A DNA stretch of 64,000 bases from Bacillota bacterium (GTDB taxonomy: Bacteria > Bacillota > Clostridia > Lachnospirales > CAG-274), in assembly GCA_017460805.1 (NCBI GenBank), contig JAFUAF010000061.1, positions 62,001-126,000 on the forward strand, written 5' to 3'. Under the pieces are notes generated by a model. That model saw only the letters and a program-made list of their open reading frames with translations, was not told the DNA's origin and did not search any database. Positions 24,231 to 34,143 of the stretch are shown piece after piece. How positions within the stretch are numbered: the stretch's first letter is position 1; every line of letters starts with the position of its first letter. The position numbers and the translations under genes were made by a program.

Positions 24231-24689
24231 ATGCAGGCAAAGGAAATAGTCGGGCTGACCGAAAGCCTTGCGATGCCTATTCTTGAGCAAAACGGTCTTG
24301 AATTTGTGGACTGTGAATTTGTAAAAGAGGGCGCAGGCTACTATTTAAGGCTATATATCGACAAGGAGGGCGGGGTATCCATTGACGAGTGCGAGGTCGT
24401 GAGCCGCGCGCTGGATGAAAAACTGCCCGAGGATATAACGGATAAGGCCTTTATTTTAGAGGTAAGCTCACCCGGCATTGACAGAATACTCAAACGCGAC
24501 CATGAGTATATTAAATACAAAGGCAGAGATGTTGAAGTCAAGCTGTTTAAGGCTATAGACGGCGTAAAGCAGTTTGAGGGCGCGCTTGTGGGTCTTTCTG
24601 ACGGCAAGGTAGTTATAGATACGGCAGACGGAGAGCTTTCTTTTGATAAAAAAGAAGTTGCCTCCACAAGACTTGCCGTTAAATTTTAA
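24231..24689 (+). CDS. rimP: Ribosome maturation factor RimP
   Basis: Assists assembly of the 30S subunit. The 152-residue protein has the N-terminal domain with LEFVDCEFVKEGAGYYLRLYIDKEGGVSIDECE and the conserved EVSSPGIDRIL, then a C-terminal Sm-like domain. ATG 24231 follows AGAAAGGATG. It opens the conserved transcription/translation operon, 32 bases before nusA. Confidence 0.96.
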   Translation: MQAKEIVGLTESLAMPILEQNGLEFVDCEFVKEGAGYYLRLYIDKEGGVSIDECEVVSRALDEKLPEDITDKAFILEVSSPGIDRILKRDHEYIKYKGRDVEVKLFKAIDGVKQFEGALVGLSDGKVVIDTADGELSFDKKEVASTRLAVKF

Positions 24690-24721
24690 TTTTGTTTTTT
24701 TATTAAGGAGGAAAACACCAA

Positions 24722-25882
24722 ATGGACAGCCGAGAATTAATTAAGGCTCTTGATCTTCTCGAAAAGGAAAAGGATATCGACAAAGAGGTCATTTTTGAGG
24801 CAATAGAAGCTTCGCTTGTATTTGCCTGCAAGAAAAACTACGGTACATCCGACAATATCCATGTTGACATCAACAGAGAAACAGGCGAAATAAAGGTATA
24901 TGCCCGCAAGGAAGTTGTTGAGGATGAATACGACGGTTTCCTTGAAATTGCTATCGAGGATGCAAAGAAGATAAATCCCGCTTATGAGATAGGCGATTAT
25001 ATCGACTTTGAGATAACACCCAAAAACTTCGGCAGAATTTCCGCACAGACCGCAAAACAGGTAGTTGTGCAGAAGATACGCGAGGCCGAAAGAGAAAAAA
25101 TATACAACGAATTCATTCAGAAAGAACGCGAGATAGACACAGCTATAGTACAGCGCACCGAAAGAAAAAATGTCATTGTTTCTCTTGGCAAGTATGAAGC
25201 TGTTCTGCCTTTCAATGAGCAGATACCGGGTGAGACCTACAAATTCGATCAGAGGATAAAGGTCTACATCATGGAAGTACGCCAGACCACAAAAGGCCCG
25301 CAGATAACCGTTTCCCGTACACATTATGAGCTTGTAAAGAGACTTTTTGAACTGGAGATGTCAGAAGTAAAGGACGGTACAGTCGAGATAAAGAGCATTG
25401 CAAGAGAAGCGGGCTCACGCTCCAAAATTGCCGTTTACTCACAAAATGAAAGTGTCGATCCCGTCGGTGCTTGTGTCGGAAAGAACGGCGCGCGCGTAAA
25501 TGCGGTCGTAAACGAGCTTAAAGGCGAAAAGATAGATATCGTTCCCTGGAATGAAGACCCCAAAAAGTTTATTGCTTCCGCACTTAACCCCGCAGAAGTT
25601 ATCTCCGTTGAGATACTTAACGAGGAAGAGCGTTCCGCAAGAGTTATCGTTCCCGACAATCAGCTTTCACTTGCTATCGGCAAGGAAGGTCAGAATGTTC
25701 GTCTTGCAGCCAAGCTTACAGGCTGGAAAGTCGATATAAAATCACAATCACAGGCTGAAGCTCTGGAGCAAGCCGAAGAAATTACGGAAACAACGGCCGA
25801 GGAAGCAGCAGAAACAGCAGCCGAAGAAGTAGCAGAAACAGTAGCCGAAGAAGTTACCGATACTGCTAAAGAGGATATCTGA
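24722..25882 (+). CDS. nusA: Transcription termination/antitermination factor NusA
   Basis: Binds RNA polymerase and nascent RNA. In its 386 residues the N-terminal polymerase-binding domain is followed by an S1 domain (about 135-200, VIVSLGKYEAVLPFNEQIPGE) and two KH domains (DPVGACVGKNGARVNAV and LAIGKEGQNVRLAAKLTG). After residue 345 comes an acidic Ala/Glu/Thr tail with repeats of the type AEEVAETVAEEV; the extra acidic repeats of the E. coli protein are absent, as is usual in Firmicutes. A strong AAGGAGG site precedes ATG 24722. Confidence 0.96.
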   Translation: MDSRELIKALDLLEKEKDIDKEVIFEAIEASLVFACKKNYGTSDNIHVDINRETGEIKVYARKEVVEDEYDGFLEIAIEDAKKINPAYEIGDYIDFEITPKNFGRISAQTAKQVVVQKIREAEREKIYNEFIQKEREIDTAIVQRTERKNVIVSLGKYEAVLPFNEQIPGETYKFDQRIKVYIMEVRQTTKGPQITVSRTHYELVKRLFELEMSEVKDGTVEIKSIAREAGSRSKIAVYSQNESVDPVGACVGKNGARVNAVVNELKGEKIDIVPWNEDPKKFIASALNPAEVISVEILNEEERSARVIVPDNQLSLAIGKEGQNVRLAAKLTGWKVDIKSQSQAEALEQAEEITETTAEEAAETAAEEVAETVAEEVTDTAKEDI

Positions 25883-25892
25883 GGTATTTGAT

Positions 25893-26168
25893 ATGATAAA
25901 CAGGAAAGTACCTTTAAGAAAATGCACGGGCTGCCGCGAGATGAAAAGCAAAAAAGAACTTATCCGCATAGTCAGAAATGACGAGGGAGAGTTTTCGCTT
26001 GATTTTACGGGCAAAAAGCAGGGCAGAGGCGCTTATGTGTGCCCAAACCTTGACTGTCTTGAAAAAGCGCACAAATCAAAGGGACTTGAACGCTCTTTCA
26101 AATGCGCGGTACCTAAAGAAGTTTACGAGCAGCTTCAAAGGGAGCTTGAAAACAGTGCAGACAGATAG
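25893..26168 (+). CDS. rnpM: YlxR-family RNA-binding protein (RNase P modulator)
   Basis: A 91-residue DUF448 protein. The family motif RKCTGCREMKSKKELIRIV is present as PLRKCTGCREM..., followed by GRGAYVCPNLDCLEKA. Bacillus subtilis YlxR (RnpM) has been reported to bind RNase P RNA. It is encoded 10 bases after nusA and overlaps ylxQ by 14 bases. The RNase P RNA gene rnpB lies about 7 kb downstream in this window. Confidence 0.93.
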   Translation: MINRKVPLRKCTGCREMKSKKELIRIVRNDEGEFSLDFTGKKQGRGAYVCPNLDCLEKAHKSKGLERSFKCAVPKEVYEQLQRELENSADR

Positions 26169-26475
26169 AAAAACGGCATCTATGCTTTCACTTTGCCAAA
26201 GAGCCGGTTTTCTGGTCTGCGGTGAACAGGCCGTTGAACTTGCGCTGAAAGACAGCAGGGCAAAACTTGTGATAATAGCGGAAGATGCTTCACAAAACAC
26301 AAAAAAGAAATTTTTGAACAAATCCGAATTTTATAAAGTAAATGTTGTTGTTTATGGCAGCAAGCAGGAATTGAGCAATGCCGCAGGCAAATATAACAAA
26401 GCGGTGTTTGCGGTAACGGAAAATGATAATTTTGCCGAAAGGATATTACAGCTTACAAAACCTGCCTTGTCATAA
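26155..26475 (+). CDS. ylxQ: L7Ae-family RNA-binding protein YlxQ
   Basis: A 106-residue L7Ae/L30e-type protein expected to bind kink-turn RNA. The core LSLCQRAGFLVCGEQAVELAL...KLVIIAEDAS matches the family. A longer frame opens at 25978, but that part lies wholly inside rnpM in another frame; the real start is probably GTG 26155, 10 bases after a GGGAG site, overlapping rnpM by 14 bases. Confidence 0.9.
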   Translation: MQTDRKTASMLSLCQRAGFLVCGEQAVELALKDSRAKLVIIAEDASQNTKKKFLNKSEFYKVNVVVYGSKQELSNAAGKYNKAVFAVTENDNFAERILQLTKPALS

Positions 26476-26533
26476 ACTTGTATAAGAAGATCAAAAACCC
26501 GTTTTTCGGGAGGCGATCAAGGAGGTGGGTAAT

Positions 26534-28885
26534 TTGTCAAAACTGAGAGTTCACGAATTGGCAAAAGAATTTAATATTACCAACAGAGAGCTGCTTGAAA
26601 AATTGATAGAGCTTGATGTTGACGTAAAAAACCACATGAGTGGTGTTGACGATGAAACTGTTAAGGTCCTGCGCGGTATATACAAAAGCCACAAAACGCC
26701 GGCAGAACCCGTAAAGGAAGCAAAGCCCGAACAGCCTAAAAAGGCAAAGGCACCTGCTAAGACCGAAGAGTCAAAGCCCGCTGCAAAAAAGAACGAACCA
26801 AAGGCGGAGAAAAAACAAGAGCCCAAAAAGCAGGAAACCAAGAAACCTGTTGAGGATAAAAAGCCCGTTGAAAACAAGAAGCCTGTTGAAAATAAAAAGC
26901 CCGTTGAAAATAAGAAACAGGACGAAAAAAAATCCGAAAGCAGAGACAAGAAACAGGATAAAAAGCAGGACAACAGAAATAATAACAAGAATAAGGACGG
27001 CAAAAAGCAGAACAAGCCGCAGCCTCCTGTTCAGCCTGCCGAAAACAAAAATAAAAAGAACAAGAAAAATAAGAAGAATAAAACTCAGGAACAGCCTGTA
27101 CAGGCAGTTGAAGAAACGGTTGAAGAAGATGATATCAAGGTCATTCAGATCAGCGATACCATCACTGTAAAAGAACTTGCCGACAAGATAAACAAAACAG
27201 GTTCCGAAATAGTTATGGCGCTTATGAAAAAGGGCGTTATGGCAAGCATGAACCAGGAGATAGATTTTGAAACAGCGGAGCAGGTCTGCGAGGATTTTGA
27301 CGTTATAGTTGAAAAGGCAGAAGAGATAGACCTTCTTGAAGAAGAATTCAAGGAAGTTGAGGACGACCCCAACGACCTTAAAGAAAGACCTCCCGTTGTA
27401 GTTGTAATGGGTCACGTCGATCACGGCAAAACATCACTTCTTGATGCAATACGTCATTCAAGCGTAACGGCAAAAGAAGCGGGCGGCATTACACAGCATA
27501 TAGGTGCTTATACCGTTTCTATCAACAATAAGCCTATCACATTCCTTGATACACCCGGTCACGAGGCATTTACAGCCATGAGAATGAGAGGCGCACAGGT
27601 AACGGATATCGCGGTACTTGTTGTTGCGGCAGACGACGGTGTTATGCCCCAGACTATCGAAGCTATCAACCACGCAAAGGCGGCGGGTGTCGAGATAATC
27701 GTTGCTATAAATAAAATAGATAAGCCATCCGCAAATCCCGACAGAGTTAAGCAGGAACTTGTGGAATACGGTCTTGTTTCCGAAGATTGGGGCGGCGAGA
27801 CTATCTGTGTTCCCGTTTCGGCGGTAAATAAGACAGGTATAGACCAGCTGCTTGAAATGATACTTCTTGTTGCGGAATTAAAAGAACTTAAAGCTAACCC
27901 CAACAAGCGCGCACGAGGCAACATCATCGAAGCACAGCTTGACAAGGGACGCGGCTCTGTGGCTACCGTACTTGTACAGGACGGTACGCTCAACGTCGGC
28001 GATCCTATAGTTGCGGGCGGCGCTTACGGACGTATCCGTGCCATGATGAACGACAAGGGACAGAAAGTAAAAAAGGCGGGACCTTCAATGCCCGTTGAGA
28101 TACTCGGTCTTAACGAAGTACCTCATGCAGGCGATATGTTCTATGTCGCACAGAGTGAAAAGCATGCAAGACAGGTCGCAGAGAGCGTTATAGCCAAAGA
28201 CAGGGAAAGCATGATAAAGCAGACTCCTCAGAAAGTCAGCCTTGACGATCTGTTCAGCCAGATACAGAGCGGTAACATCAAGGAACTAAATATCGTTATC
28301 AAAGCGGATGTTCAGGGTTCTGTTGAGGCCGTTCGTTCATCCCTTGAAAAGCTTTCCAACGAGGAAGTACGCATACGCACTATCCACGGCGGTGTCGGTG
28401 CCGTTACCGAAAGTGACGTTATGCTTGCAAGTGCATCAAATGCAATTATAATCGGCTTCAACGTAAGACCCGAGGCTTCGGCAAAGGCAGTTGCGGACGA
28501 TCAGAAAGTAGATATAAGGCTTTACCGCGTAATTTATAACGCTATAGAGGATATCACAGCCGCTATGAAAGGTATGCTTGACCCCGTTTACGAGGAGAAG
28601 ATCATCGGTCATGCCGAGATACGTCAGCTTTTCAAGGCTTCGGGTATCGGTACTATAGGCGGTTCCTATGTAACGGACGGCAAGTTCCAGCGCAACGCAA
28701 AGGCAAGAGTTGTGCGTGACGGTATTGTCGTTTATGACGGCGAGCTTGCATCTTTAAGAAGAGGCAAGGACGATGTCAAGGAAGTAAACACAGGTTATGA
28801 GTGCGGTATGCTGTTTAATAAATTCAACGATATAAAAGAGGGCGACGTAGTCGAAGCCTATGTTATGGAGGAAGTTAAACGCTGA
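26534..28885 (+). CDS. infB: Translation initiation factor IF-2
   Basis: The GTPase that brings initiator tRNA to the ribosome. Its 783 residues comprise an N-terminal IF2_N segment ([13 protein letters not shown]), a long Lys/Pro/Glu-rich linker (about 55-195) with four PVENKK-type repeats, a second IF2_N segment, the G domain ([20 protein letters not shown]) and domains II-IV. I chose TTG 26534, 8 bases after GGAGG, giving the usual MSKLRVHEL start; GTG 26525 lies inside the ribosome site. Its stop overlaps rbfA by one base. Confidence 0.96.
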   Translation: MSKLRVHELAKEFNITNRELLEKLIELDVDVKNHMSGVDDETVKVLRGIYKSHKTPAEPVKEAKPEQPKKAKAPAKTEESKPAAKKNEPKAEKKQEPKKQETKKPVEDKKPVENKKPVENKKPVENKKQDEKKSESRDKKQDKKQDNRNNNKNKDGKKQNKPQPPVQPAENKNKKNKKNKKNKTQEQPVQAVEETVEEDDIKVIQISDTITVKELADKINKTGSEIVMALMKKGVMASMNQEIDFETAEQVCEDFDVIVEKAEEIDLLEEEFKEVEDDPNDLKERPPVVVVMGHVDHGKTSLLDAIRHSSVTAKEAGGITQHIGAYTVSINNKPITFLDTPGHEAFTAMRMRGAQVTDIAVLVVAADDGVMPQTIEAINHAKAAGVEIIVAINKIDKPSANPDRVKQELVEYGLVSEDWGGETICVPVSAVNKTGIDQLLEMILLVAELKELKANPNKRARGNIIEAQLDKGRGSVATVLVQDGTLNVGDPIVAGGAYGRIRAMMNDKGQKVKKAGPSMPVEILGLNEVPHAGDMFYVAQSEKHARQVAESVIAKDRESMIKQTPQKVSLDDLFSQIQSGNIKELNIVIKADVQGSVEAVRSSLEKLSNEEVRIRTIHGGVGAVTESDVMLASASNAIIIGFNVRPEASAKAVADDQKVDIRLYRVIYNAIEDITAAMKGMLDPVYEEKIIGHAEIRQLFKASGIGTIGGSYVTDGKFQRNAKARVVRDGIVVYDGELASLRRGKDDVKEVNTGYECGMLFNKFNDIKEGDVVEAYVMEEVKR
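26846..26917 (+). repeat. Four 18-base coding repeats in infB
   Basis: Four tandem units encoding PVE(D/N)KK within the IF-2 linker. They differ at third codon positions, so the repeat is kept at protein rather than DNA level. Confidence 0.85.
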
Positions 28886-29277
28886 TGAAAAAAGGCTCTA
28901 ACAGAATGATACGCATAAATGACGAGATTCAAAAGGAAATATCCGCCATTATACGCGGGGACTTGAAAGACCCCAGAATAGGTGTCATAACAAGTGTTTT
29001 AAAGGTCGATACGACAAACGACCTTAAATACTGCAAAGTATATATAAGCGTACTCGGCGACGAGGATAAAAAGCAGGAAGTAATGGGCGTTTTAAAGAAT
29101 GCCACGGGTTTTATAAGAAGCCTTATCGCGCAGAGAATAAATCTGCGTGTCACTCCCGAACTTAAATTCATCCTTGACGACAGTCTGGAGTACAGCTTTA
29201 AAATAGACAGTCTTATACGTTCCGTCATTAAAGATGACGAGGAGAAAGCAGGGGCTGATAACGATGAAAATGTATGA
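28885..29277 (+). CDS. rbfA: Ribosome-binding factor A
   Basis: A 130-residue cold-shock and 30S-maturation factor with a single KH-like domain. Conserved segments are RINDEIQKEISAII, LKDPRIGVITSV and LRVTPELKFILDDSLEYSFKIDSLI. It begins on the last base of infB (TGATG) and its end overlaps nrnA. Confidence 0.95.
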   Translation: MKKGSNRMIRINDEIQKEISAIIRGDLKDPRIGVITSVLKVDTTNDLKYCKVYISVLGDEDKKQEVMGVLKNATGFIRSLIAQRINLRVTPELKFILDDSLEYSFKIDSLIRSVIKDDEEKAGADNDENV

Positions 29278-30229
29278 AAACAATATTTTAAAAGATATTG
29301 AAAATGCAGAAGATATATATATCGCAGGACACGTAAATCCCGACGGCGATGCTGTCGGCTCGGTGCTTGCGCTGGCGCTTTATCTTAAAAAGCTGGGCAA
29401 GTCACCGCGCGTGCTGCTTGAAAGTATCCCCGAAAGGTTTAAGTTTTTCAGCGGTACAGAGCTTTGGTACAACAAAGACTATGATAATATCACACCCGAT
29501 GTTTTCTTTGCTGTGGACTGCGGCGACAAGCAGCGTCTCGGCAAGGCGGGCGAGGTTTTTGACCGTGCAGAACTTACTTACTGCATTGACCACCACAGGA
29601 CAAATACGGGCTTTGCGGATGTTAATTTTATAAATGCCGATGCATCTTCCGCAAGTGAGATAGTATTTGAACTTTTAAAAGCAAATGATTTTGACCCCGA
29701 AAAGGATATTGATATCGCGACCGATATTTATGCGGGCATAGTATTTGATACGGGCGGTTTCAGACATAACTGCACGAGCAGGCGCACCCATGAGGTCGCA
29801 GGTTTGCTTGTTGAGGGCGGTGTAGACACATCTTCCATACATTCAAGAGTGCTGTTTGAACACACCTACCCGCAGGCAAAACTTTTCGGTGCTGCTTTAA
29901 ACAATATAAAACACACACAAGGCGTTACCTATACAACGCTTACGACTAACGAGATAGAGGGCTGTGGCTGTACATCGGAAGATCTTGACGGCATAGTTGA
30001 TTTTCTGCTTAACCTTGATGTTTCCGAATGTGCGGTGCTTGTTACGCAGAGAAGTGAAAATACGGCAAAAGCAAGTGTGCGCTCGAAGCGTTTCCCGATA
30101 GCCGATATAGTCGTAAGTCTCGGCGGCGGCGGTCATAACCTTGCGGCAGGCGTGACCTGCGAGGGCAGCGTGGATGCCGTTGCAAAAAAAATTGTAGATC
30201 TGATAGTCAAAGGAATAAACCATGGATGA
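29264..30229 (+). CDS. nrnA: DHH-family nanoRNase / pAp phosphatase
   Basis: A 321-residue DHH/DHHA1 phosphoesterase that degrades short oligoribonucleotides and 3'-phosphoadenosine 5'-phosphate. Metal motifs are HVNPDGDAVGS, VDCGD, the name-giving DHH in CIDHHRTN, and FDTGGFRH; the DHHA1 domain ends in GGGGHNLAAG. I chose ATG 29264 (AGGGG 10 bases before) rather than the upstream in-frame start at 29234; it overlaps rbfA by 14 bases and truB by 8. Confidence 0.94.
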   Translation: MKMYENNILKDIENAEDIYIAGHVNPDGDAVGSVLALALYLKKLGKSPRVLLESIPERFKFFSGTELWYNKDYDNITPDVFFAVDCGDKQRLGKAGEVFDRAELTYCIDHHRTNTGFADVNFINADASSASEIVFELLKANDFDPEKDIDIATDIYAGIVFDTGGFRHNCTSRRTHEVAGLLVEGGVDTSSIHSRVLFEHTYPQAKLFGAALNNIKHTQGVTYTTLTTNEIEGCGCTSEDLDGIVDFLLNLDVSECAVLVTQRSENTAKASVRSKRFPIADIVVSLGGGGHNLAAGVTCEGSVDAVAKKIVDLIVKGINHG

Positions 30230-31130
30230 GAATATATCCGGCGTAGTCAATATTTATAAAGAAAAAGGTTACACATCCCATGATGTCGTAAATATAGTTA
30301 GACGTGCTTTTAACCGTATAAAAACGGGACATACGGGCACGCTTGACCCCCAGGCGGAGGGAGTGCTTCCCGTTTGTGTGGGCAAGGCTACCAAACTTTG
30401 CGACAGTATTGCGGCAGATATAAAACAGTACCGCGCGCAGATGACCCTTGGTGTCACTACAGATACGGAGGATCATACGGGCGAGGCGCTGGAAGAAAAA
30501 GAAGTGACCTGCACCAAAGAAGAGTGTGAAGCTGCCATACTTTCTTTTGTAGGGGAATATGAGCAGATACCGCCCATGTATTCGGCAGTAAAGCACGAGG
30601 GCAGGAAACTTTATGACCTTGCAAGAAGCGGCATAGAGGTTGAAAGGACACCGCGCCTTATCACTATTCATGAAATAACGGATATTGACTTTTCGCTTTT
30701 TGACGAAAACAAAATCTCTTTTACCGTGCTTTGTTCCAAGGGTACATATATCAGAACGCTTTGTAAGGATATAGGAGAAAAACTTGGTTGCGGTGCGCAT
30801 ATGTCCTCGCTTGTGAGAACGCGCAGCGGCCGGTTTTATTCAAAAGACAGCATTAAAGTTGACGATTTTAACAGACTTATGCAGGCGGGTGAAGTTGACA
30901 AGGTGCTTATTCCCATAGAAAAGGTGATAGGCGACTGTAAATCATCAAAAGTAGCCCCCAAAGCAAATAAGTATCTGTATAACGGCAACAAAATAAATAT
31001 AGGTTTTTTATTTGAAAAAAACAGTATACAAGACGGCGACAAGGTGCTTCTTTATGATAAAGAGGGCAGACTTGCGGGTCTTTACAGAATATCTGAGGGA
31101 TTTGCATATCCCGATATAATGTTAATATAA
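30222..31130 (+). CDS. truB: tRNA pseudouridine-55 synthase
   Basis: Makes pseudouridine 55 in the T-loop of tRNAs. The 302-residue protein has GVVNIYKEKGYTSHDVV, the catalytic GHTGTLDPQAEGVLPVCVG (aspartate in TLDP), YSAVKHEGRKLYDLAR and KGTYIRTLCKDIG, then a short C-terminal PUA-like tail. It overlaps nrnA by 8 bases and precedes ribF, the standard order in Firmicutes. Confidence 0.96.
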   Translation: MDENISGVVNIYKEKGYTSHDVVNIVRRAFNRIKTGHTGTLDPQAEGVLPVCVGKATKLCDSIAADIKQYRAQMTLGVTTDTEDHTGEALEEKEVTCTKEECEAAILSFVGEYEQIPPMYSAVKHEGRKLYDLARSGIEVERTPRLITIHEITDIDFSLFDENKISFTVLCSKGTYIRTLCKDIGEKLGCGAHMSSLVRTRSGRFYSKDSIKVDDFNRLMQAGEVDKVLIPIEKVIGDCKSSKVAPKANKYLYNGNKINIGFLFEKNSIQDGDKVLLYDKEGRLAGLYRISEGFAYPDIMLI

Positions 31131-31143
31131 AGTAGGTGAGAGT

Positions 31144-32085
31144 TTGATCATTTACAACACGGCCGATTTTGTTATCAAAGAGCCTACAGCGGTAACGCTC
31201 GGAAACTTTGACGGCATCCATTTAGGCCATCAGAAACTTATAGAAACAATAAAAAACAATACTTCGGGGCTTAAAACCGTAGTGTTTTCCTTTTATCCGC
31301 ATCCCGTTGCTTTTTTCGGACAAAAAGGACAATTCAAGACAATGCTTGACTACAATGAAAAATGCTTTGTTTTAAGCCATATGGATATCGACTATCTTGT
31401 GCAGTATCCGTTTACAAAGGAATTTTCATCTCTTTCCCCCGAAGAATTTGTGGATTATATAGTTGAAAAGGTAAATTGCAAAATGCTTGTTGTCGGCGAA
31501 AACTACAACTTCGGCAAAGGCAGGGCAGGCAATTACGAGACCCTTAAACAGCTTGGCGAAAAACGCGGCATTGAAGTCATAGCCATACCGTCGGTAAGCT
31601 ACCGCGATATGCGTGTCAGCAGCACGAGGATCCGCGGACTTATAGACTGCGGCAGACTTAACGATGCTATACCTATGCTCAAAAAACCGTATTTTATCAT
31701 AAGCAAAGTCGTTCAAGGGGAGAGGCGCGGCAGAAAAATGGATTTCCCGACTATAAACCTTATCCCGTCGGATGAAAAACTTCTGCCCGCGGACGGCGTT
31801 TATGTATCGCTTGTAAATGTCAGGGGCGTTGTTTACAGAGGTGTTACCAATGTCGGCAATAACCCGACTTTTGACAGCAATGTACGCACAGTCGAGACCC
31901 ATATCATAGATTTTGACGGGGATATTTACGGAGAAGATGTCCTTGTCGGCTTTTATGACTGGTTAAGGACCGAACAGAAGTTTTCAAGCATGGACGAGCT
32001 GAGAGAACAGCTTGCAAGGGATAAACAAATGGCAATGACTTTTGAGTTCCCTTATCTTAATTTTGAAAACAAATTCGGCCGCTGA
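31144..32085 (+). CDS. ribF: Bifunctional riboflavin kinase / FAD synthetase
   Basis: Makes FMN and FAD from riboflavin. The N-terminal nucleotidyltransferase domain has LGNFDGIHLGHQKLI and SSTRIRGLI; the C-terminal kinase domain has GRKMDFPTINL and GVTNVGNNPTFD. At 313 residues it is full length. It starts at TTG 31144, about seven bases after an AGGTGAG site. Last canonical member of the operon. Confidence 0.96.
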   Translation: MIIYNTADFVIKEPTAVTLGNFDGIHLGHQKLIETIKNNTSGLKTVVFSFYPHPVAFFGQKGQFKTMLDYNEKCFVLSHMDIDYLVQYPFTKEFSSLSPEEFVDYIVEKVNCKMLVVGENYNFGKGRAGNYETLKQLGEKRGIEVIAIPSVSYRDMRVSSTRIRGLIDCGRLNDAIPMLKKPYFIISKVVQGERRGRKMDFPTINLIPSDEKLLPADGVYVSLVNVRGVVYRGVTNVGNNPTFDSNVRTVETHIIDFDGDIYGEDVLVGFYDWLRTEQKFSSMDELREQLARDKQMAMTFEFPYLNFENKFGR

Positions 32086-32088
32086 TTT

Positions 32089-33414
32089 TTGGAGGTTATT
32101 GGTATTTTAAGTAATTTAGTTCATCAAGTAATACTATTATTTGTATTAATGTTAATAAAAGGCTGGGCAACGGCCATTTCCACGGCTTTGCGCGTGCTTG
32201 ACCTCAAAAAGGCAAAATATATCTCGGAGACCGACAAGGAGACCGAGGCTAAACTTACCGCGGCACTTGACAAAATAGAAAGCTATACAAATACCGCAGG
32301 TGTCGTAACGGGTATTACGGGTATCTTGACAGGTATTGTGCTGTCATTTACGTTTATGGTGCTTATCCATACGTATTATTTTACGGGATACGGCATACTT
32401 GAGCCGATATTGGTCATATTGGTCTATATTTATCTGTACACCTTTGTCAGCATAGTTCTGCCGAAATTTCTTGCAGACCGTTTTGCGGACAAACTGGTGC
32501 TTAAAACGCTCTGGATACTGAAACTTCTTTCGATATTGCTTTTCCCGATAGTTTGGCCCGTAAATATCTCTTACTATTTTACTGATAAGCTTTTCGGTGA
32601 CAAAGGCGCCGACAACGAGGAAGTCAGCGAGGGCGAGATACTGATGATGGTGGACGCAGGCGGCGAAAGCGGCGGTATAGACGAAGCCGAAAAGGAAATG
32701 ATAAACAATATCTTTGACTTTGACGACAAAATAGTCGGCGAAATAGCCACCCACCGCAAAGATATAACGGGTATCGAGATAAATACGGGGCTTGACGATA
32801 TAATAAAGACGATCACATCCGAAAAATATTCACGTCTGCCCGTATATGAAGAAAACATTGACAATATAATAGGTATTTTGAATACAAAGGACCTTATGAC
32901 TACGCTTCTGATGCACGGCAGCGAGAATTTTGACCTGCGTGCGCTTTTGCGTGAGCCCGAGTATGTACCGTTCAACAAAAAAACGGACGAGCTGTTTTCC
33001 GAAATGCAGAAAAACAAGTTCCATCTTGCCGTTATTGTTGATGAATACGGCGGTACGGCGGGTATAGTCACAATGGAGGACCTTATAGAAGAGATAATGG
33101 GTAATATCCAGGACGAATATGACGAGGAAGAACAGCCCGAAATAGAGGTACAGGAAGACAACTCCATCCTCTTTGACGGCAAATTAAGCCTTGAAGATGT
33201 CGAGGACGAACTTAAAATTGAGCTTCCCGTTGACGAATACGATACCCTTGGCGGTTTTATCGTGGGTCAGACGGGTCATATTCCAGAGGAATACGAAAAT
33301 ATAGTTATAGAATACGGCGGCTATACTTTTACCGTTGAAAAAATAGAAGACAAGCGTATAGCGGCTGTAAGGGCGGAAAAAACGGTCAAGGCCGAAGAAA
33401 CCGCAGAAGAATAA
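32089..33414 (+). CDS. CorC/HlyC-type membrane protein with CBS domains
   Basis: A protein of about 440 residues with three to four N-terminal membrane helices (CNNM/DUF21-like), a pair of CBS domains (about 215-345; EKYSRLPVYEENIDNIIGIL and VIVDEYGGTAGIVTMEDLIEEIMG), and the C-terminal transporter-associated domain (about 360-435; DTLGGFIVG). Relatives act in magnesium or cobalt efflux. The start is unclear: TTG 32089 has no ribosome site, whereas GGAGG at 32091-32095 would suit the in-frame ATT 32104; the next ATG (32149) would cut the first helix. Confidence 0.87.
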   Translation: MEVIGILSNLVHQVILLFVLMLIKGWATAISTALRVLDLKKAKYISETDKETEAKLTAALDKIESYTNTAGVVTGITGILTGIVLSFTFMVLIHTYYFTGYGILEPILVILVYIYLYTFVSIVLPKFLADRFADKLVLKTLWILKLLSILLFPIVWPVNISYYFTDKLFGDKGADNEEVSEGEILMMVDAGGESGGIDEAEKEMINNIFDFDDKIVGEIATHRKDITGIEINTGLDDIIKTITSEKYSRLPVYEENIDNIIGILNTKDLMTTLLMHGSENFDLRALLREPEYVPFNKKTDELFSEMQKNKFHLAVIVDEYGGTAGIVTMEDLIEEIMGNIQDEYDEEEQPEIEVQEDNSILFDGKLSLEDVEDELKIELPVDEYDTLGGFIVGQTGHIPEEYENIVIEYGGYTFTVEKIEDKRIAAVRAEKTVKAEETAEE

Positions 33415-33422
33415 AAAACCAT

Positions 33423-33754
33423 TCCGAGTCCGGCAGATGTTCGCGTGCTTTTGCATGAGGAAAGTCCGGGCTGCACAGAGCAGGGTGCCGGATAACGTCC
33501 GGTGGAGGCGACTCTAAGGATAGTGCAACAGAAATAAACCGCCCGTTTTACGGGTAAGGGTGGAAAGGTAAGGTAAGAGCTTACCGCTTTGTCGGTAACG
33601 ACATTGGCTCTGTAAACCCCACCTGCAGCAAGGTCATTGGGACGCACAGGCTGCTCGTCTTGTCCCATAAATCGACCGCTCAAGCCCCTCGGCAACGATC
33701 GGCTAAGACAGATGAACGTCAAATACAGAACCCGGCTTACAGCTTGGCTCGGAT
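33423..33754 (+). ncRNA. rnpB: RNase P RNA (bacterial class A type)
   Basis: The catalytic RNA that trims 5' leaders of tRNAs, about 330 bases. Conserved blocks appear in order: GAGGAAAGTCCGGGCT (from 33458), ACAGAAATAAACCGCC, AAGGGTGGAAAGGT, and AGACAGATGAACGTC followed by ACAGAACCCGGCTTAC. The ends pair as helix P1, CCGAG (33424) with CTCGG (33748-33752). A terminator follows at once. Exact ends are within a few bases. Confidence 0.95.
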
Positions 33755-33759
33755 CTTAT

Positions 33760-33788
33760 ACGGTGTCTTCGGGCACCGTGGTTTTTTA
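33760..33788 (+). terminator. Terminator of rnpB
   Basis: CGGTGTC (33761-33767), UUCG-type tetraloop, GGGCACCG (to 33778), then TGGTTTTTT. Confidence 0.93.
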
Positions 33789-33810
33789 TATAATACAAAA
33801 GGAGAAAACA

Positions 33811-34098
33811 ATGGTTATCGGATGCTGTATACTGCGTTTTTCGGCTGAATGGGTAACTTCACTCAAAGAAAAACGCATGGTAGTGAAAAGTCTTGTGGAA
33901 AAGACAAAGCATAAATTCAACATTTCCGCTGCGGAAGTCGACAGTCAGGATGTACACCAAACTATCGTCATAGGCATAGCCTGTGTTTCAAACGATGCAG
34001 TACACGCAAATCAGATGATAGATACTGTCGTTGATTTTATGGAATACAGCACCGATGCCGTGCTTGAAAACACAGATACACAAATTATAAGAGTATAA
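33811..34098 (+). CDS. DUF503 (YlxP-like) protein
   Basis: A 95-residue protein of unknown function, DUF503 family. It has the family core VIGCCILRFSAEWVTSLKEKRMVVKSL and the later HANQMIDTVVDFME. In many Firmicutes the gene sits in the nusA-infB operon; here it follows rnpB instead. ATG 33811 has an AAAGGAG site; the frame is open further upstream, but that part lies within rnpB. Confidence 0.86.
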   Translation: MVIGCCILRFSAEWVTSLKEKRMVVKSLVEKTKHKFNISAAEVDSQDVHQTIVIGIACVSNDAVHANQMIDTVVDFMEYSTDAVLENTDTQIIRV

Positions 34099-34143
34099 AA
34101 ATGTGAAACATAAGTAAACTAAACTTATCGGAGGTGAAGTGTT

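Noticed and set aside
26846-26917. Tandem DNA repeat as mobile or CRISPR-like array
   Set aside because: Units are in frame, encode PVENKK, differ at third positions, and have no spacers.
32089-33414. Hemolysin as virulence factor
   Set aside because: HlyC/CorC naming is historical; the CBS and transporter-associated domains point to ion transport.
33637-33810. N-terminal extension of the DUF503 protein
   Set aside because: It overlaps the RNase P RNA and its terminator, and ATG 33811 has the ribosome site.
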